Shown: positions 19,301-21,800 of the stretch, in pieces
How positions within the stretch are numbered: position 1 is the stretch's first letter
How the letters are laid out: the number at the start of each line of letters is the position of its first letter
Source: Apostichopus leukothele
Taxonomy: Eukaryota > Echinodermata > Holothuroidea > Aspidochirotida > Stichopodidae
NCBI GenBank assembly: GCA_010014835.2
Contig: JAAAKB020105490.1
Coordinates: 1 to 21,800 of the forward strand
Direction of reading: 5' to 3'
DNA length: 21,800 nucleotides
The notes under the pieces: model-generated
Database searches by the model: none
What the model was told of the DNA's origin: nothing
What the model saw: only the letters and a program-made list of their open reading frames with translations
Made by a program: the position numbers and the translations under genes

Positions 19301-20046
19301 TTAATGATTGCACAGAAGTATGATATCACAATGATATCTGATCCGAAGGTTTAGAATCTAATTTTTCATTCAATTTAGAATTTTGATATTTAATTGGTCA
19401 GTATTTTTACAAAAACAGACAAAAATTTGGTAAATTAAATCAAAGTTGTTTAAGAAAGGAATTTTTAATTGCACTCTAGAAGAGGTGGGAGATCAGAGAA
19501 TCTATGATACAAGCCAAACTTGAAATTTCAGATATTTTCTCATAAGTTAAGTTTTCGATCCTATCATAGACTTTACTAAACATTCAAGTTTTAAAATTAA
19601 AACAACAACCAAAAAACTCTTCAGTAAAGTTTTCCATCAAACGTTAAAGAATAATTAATGCTCCATACTGAAAGGAGTCTGAGGTCATTTGTAGGTACAG
19701 TTATGTTCATTCAGTCCACTATTCAAATTTCCATCACTACTGTCTACCAATGTTAATTTTTCACAACCTTCCTTTCCCCCATGCAACATACTCCTAAGAG
19801 CCCCTCCCCCCCCCCCCCTTCCTCCCTCTCATCTTCCATAACAGTAATAGAATAACCAATCCATAACTTTGACCACTAGGAGGTAAATTAACTAAATTAA
19901 TGGTAAGGTCCAACATTCACTACTTCTCCAGAAATGAAGCATTGCAGCATTAACAGTGCATGAACCTCGTCACAGATTGGATCTCTCCTTGCGAATCTCC
20001 CAACTCTTGGAAGGGCCTCAATCTCAATTATACAAGATGGAGATAA

Positions 20047-20142
20047 TCAGTCCTTTTCAGGAGATTTTGGAAGACGAAGACCGACTAAGTTGGCACTTTC
20101 CTCCAACGTTCTCTCTCTGCCTTTGTATTCTTGGTGCAGAGC
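20047..20142 (-). CDS. Unidentified - strand gene, last coding exon
   Basis: On the - strand, ttattctgtatttcag precedes GCT CTG CAC CAA, and 31 codons follow before TGA (20049-20047). The reading is ALHQEYKGRERTLEESANLV then GLRLPKSPEKD. It is in phase 0, matching the phase 0 donor at 21117. This agreement of phase, acceptor quality and composition is the main support for the gene. Confidence 0.72.
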   Translation of the reverse strand, partial: ALHQEYKGRERTLEESANLVGLRLPKSPEKD

Positions 20143-21269
20143 CTGAAATACAGAATAATATAGTGAAAGGCAGCATAATGACATTCCTACTAGTACTTGT
20201 AATTGACTATGACATTTCTAAAAGCGACATGTTGAGCTGCTGAATTGGATCATGTTGTGTGTATTAAAAAACCCATAAGGATGTGGTTGACTAGACATGT
20301 GTAACTTCAATGGCTACATAAAAAAAATAACAAAATTGGAAAGCAGTTTGATACTGTTATGAAAAGTGTCCTGTTGCTCATTAACCTTAAAGGATGACTT
20401 TTAGACAGAATTGTACACTTGCAAAAGGAAAGTAAAGTGTGATAGTATAGTTAGCTGTGCAGGGTTTCAAAATATTCTCCTTCAAAATATGCCAAATCTC
20501 TGGAATGCTCTATAAGGTTCAATTGATAATGATGATGTCAGCCCCTCAGTATAGGTCTAAATGTTAATGTTAAGCCATTATTTTAAAATTCTAATAAACT
20601 CAACCGATACATATTTGTTTAACTTCATAGAAACAACAGAACACCCTTGGGTGACATTCAACACCATTTGTCTTTGACTACTTTGTAATGCATTGTAAAC
20701 ATGTTATTTGAGGTCATAAACTCTTTAAGTTTTGCCATTCAGCTTTGTATGGCATACAGCATGAGGACTGTATAAAGGGTAACTTCTGTAACATTATATA
20801 ATAGAAATGCAGCTTGGACTGATAGCAGTGCTTTTTAACTTTCAAAAACATTAGTATTATTTAATTTAGTGCCTAAAGTGACACTCTAATTTGGTGTCAA
20901 TATCTAGACTGCTGTCTTTTAATATGATTACTGCCACGTCGAATTTTAACAGCATAAGTTAGATTATACCGAAGTTGATGCAAAATGCAGCTGTTTGAAA
21001 TCTTTTAAGAAAAAAGCAATAATCCAATAGCATTTAGCACTAACCAAACCAAATTTCTGACACTACTGTAGAATGAATTTCCTTCCAACAAAATAACATC
21101 CTTCCTAGCACTGTACCTCATGTTCTCGGATTCCTTGCAGTAGGCTGAGATATGACCTGGCTTTATGAAGAAGCTCTTCTCGTGCTCTGCAGACTTTCTC
21201 AGAGGTGACCTGATTACTTCTGTACTGTTCCATGATGTGTTGGTATGCCATAAGATTCCGTGGAGAGCT
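20047..21269 (-). CDS. Unidentified - strand gene, last two coding exons (5'-partial)
   Basis: Exons 21269-21117 and 20142-20047 are joined in phase 0 and give an 82-residue C-terminus ending in TGA. The first part reads SSPRNLMAYQHIMEQYRSNQ, then VTSEKVCRAREELLHKARSY and LSLLQGIREHE. The second reads ALHQEYKGRERTLEESANLV then GLRLPKSPEKD. The splice sites are good: the acceptor ctgtatttcag before the last exon and the donor GAG|gtacag. Composition is Glu/Arg/Lys/Leu-rich with heptad-like spacing, suggesting a helical or coiled-coil tail. I do not recognise the family. The 5' exons must lie to the right of the window. The gene is convergent with PHF14, and the two stop codons are about 3.2 kb apart. 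Confidence 0.72.
20143..21116 (-). other. Intron of the - strand gene with a dispersed repeat copy
   Basis: This 974-nt phase 0 intron is bounded on the - strand by gtacag and tatttcag. It holds the second copy (20643-20870) of the repeat also seen at 113-330. Confidence 0.65.
20643..20870. repeat. Dispersed repeat, copy B
   Basis: AACACCATTTGTC at 20660-20672, TGTAAACATGTT and TTTGAGGTCAT match copy A at 113-330. The two copies are about 20.5 kb apart, one in a PHF14 intron and one in an intron of the - strand gene. Confidence 0.6.
21117..21269 (-). CDS. Unidentified - strand gene, penultimate exon (51 codons)
   Basis: On the - strand, aaactgttgcag precedes AGC TCT CCA and the exon closes at GAG|gtacag. 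All 51 codons are open, and GC is well above the flanks. The same frame stays open about 12 codons further upstream, so a start a little to the right is possible, although a stop then follows. The frames on the opposite strand here are shadows. Confidence 0.72.
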
Positions 21270-21800
21270 CTGCAACAGTTTGAAAGAATCATGAAGGTTA
21301 TGGGGTCACTGCCAGGTAGAAGAGGTTTTACCCTGTCATACAGATACAACACTGTTGTGTAAACAAGTCATGACTTAATTTCAACGGTCAATAGATTCAA
21401 ACAAACTTGATGTCTTTCTCCACAGATATAAGAGGATAACACAAGCCCTGACTCAGGCCAAGCACAAAGAAAGGAAGGCATCACAGAAGTGGCATTTTTC
21501 TGTTTATCATATTAACATCAATTCTAATGTTTTGAGGAAGCCGGGTTGTTATACAGTACAGTGGTGAACTCTGAACTTGATTCAGTAGGAACTGAAAGTA
21601 CAGTTTTTACTGCAGTCCATAGCAAACTGTTTTCTATGTCAGGTAATGCTACTTTGGCAATTTTAAATGCAATTACAAGTTACAAAATTGCATGAATATA
21701 GGGATAGCCAGGCCAGAACAGTTGGAGAGGGTGTTACAGCGCTAGGGCATGGGGTCAATTAGGGAGCACAGGAAATATGTGATAAAAGACAATTTCCAAC
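21270..21800 (-). other. Probable intron of the - strand gene, no firm exon seen
   Basis: No further - strand exon is convincing here. On the + strand a good acceptor (ctttctccacag, ending 21425) precedes a short Lys-rich open stretch starting YKRITQALTQAKHKERK. This conflicts with the - strand gene and may be chance. Confidence 0.45.

Larger units (their letters stand above)
18712..20046. other. Region between convergent genes and probable 3' UTR of the - strand gene
   Basis: A small inverted-repeat element occupies 18754-18984. From there to 20046 the sequence is probably mainly the 3' UTR of the - strand gene. It includes a 13-base poly-C at 19806-19818 and candidate - strand polyA signals at 19464-19469 and 19295-19300. 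No coding signal is seen. Confidence 0.5.

Noticed and set aside
19956-20243. 95-codon + strand ORF
   Set aside because: It is antisense to the last exon of the - strand gene and has no domain.
21165-21362. 65-codon + strand ORF MKKLFSCSADFLRG
   Set aside because: The - strand frame over the same bases fits a spliced gene with matching phase. The + frame has no such support.

Overview
The window looks like an intron-rich, AT-rich animal chromosome segment. It holds most of one confidently recognised host gene, the 3' end of a second gene on the opposite strand, and a large amount of intronic repeat DNA. Thirteen spliced exons on the + strand (4079 to 16868) join in one continuous frame of 539 codons plus a stop. 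They match the C-terminal two thirds of PHF14, a nuclear multi-PHD-finger protein. The protein is very close to vertebrate PHF14 in order and motif, while introns and flanks are rich in simple repeats. The repeat style suggests a marine invertebrate, perhaps an echinoderm, but that assignment is a guess.

Layout: 1-4078 is an intron of PHF14, because the acidic N-terminus and the first PHD finger must lie to the left of the window. The exons then give, in order, the zinc-knuckle/extended PHD (4079-8383), a long linker with the conserved RKLMRKAELMGI block (9771-10170), a coiled coil (10766-12211), a C4HC3 PHD finger (13219-14537), a basic stretch (15280-15354) and a last C4HC3 PHD finger (15565-16191). 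A tiny acidic last coding exon ends at a TAA at 16866-16868. About 3.2 kb of non-coding DNA follows. It contains the PHF14 3' UTR, a decayed PHD-like segment and a small inverted-repeat transposon. On the - strand, two exons (21269-21117 and 20142-20047) encode the helical, charged C-terminus of a protein I cannot name. The two genes are therefore convergent, tail to tail.

The remaining DNA is introns. They carry an 11-copy AT-rich satellite, a 40-bp hairpin tandem array, a long TTGGT-type repeat, several old local duplications, and a dispersed repeat rich in AGGTCA half-sites. They also carry a hammerhead-like motif of the kind found in Penelope-like elements, and G-rich tracts on the coding strand of five successive introns. 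I see no tRNA, rRNA, CRISPR array, virus-derived element or evident novel multi-gene system. The points most worth a second look are the PHD-like remnant, the hammerhead-like motif, the small transposon and the unidentified - strand gene.
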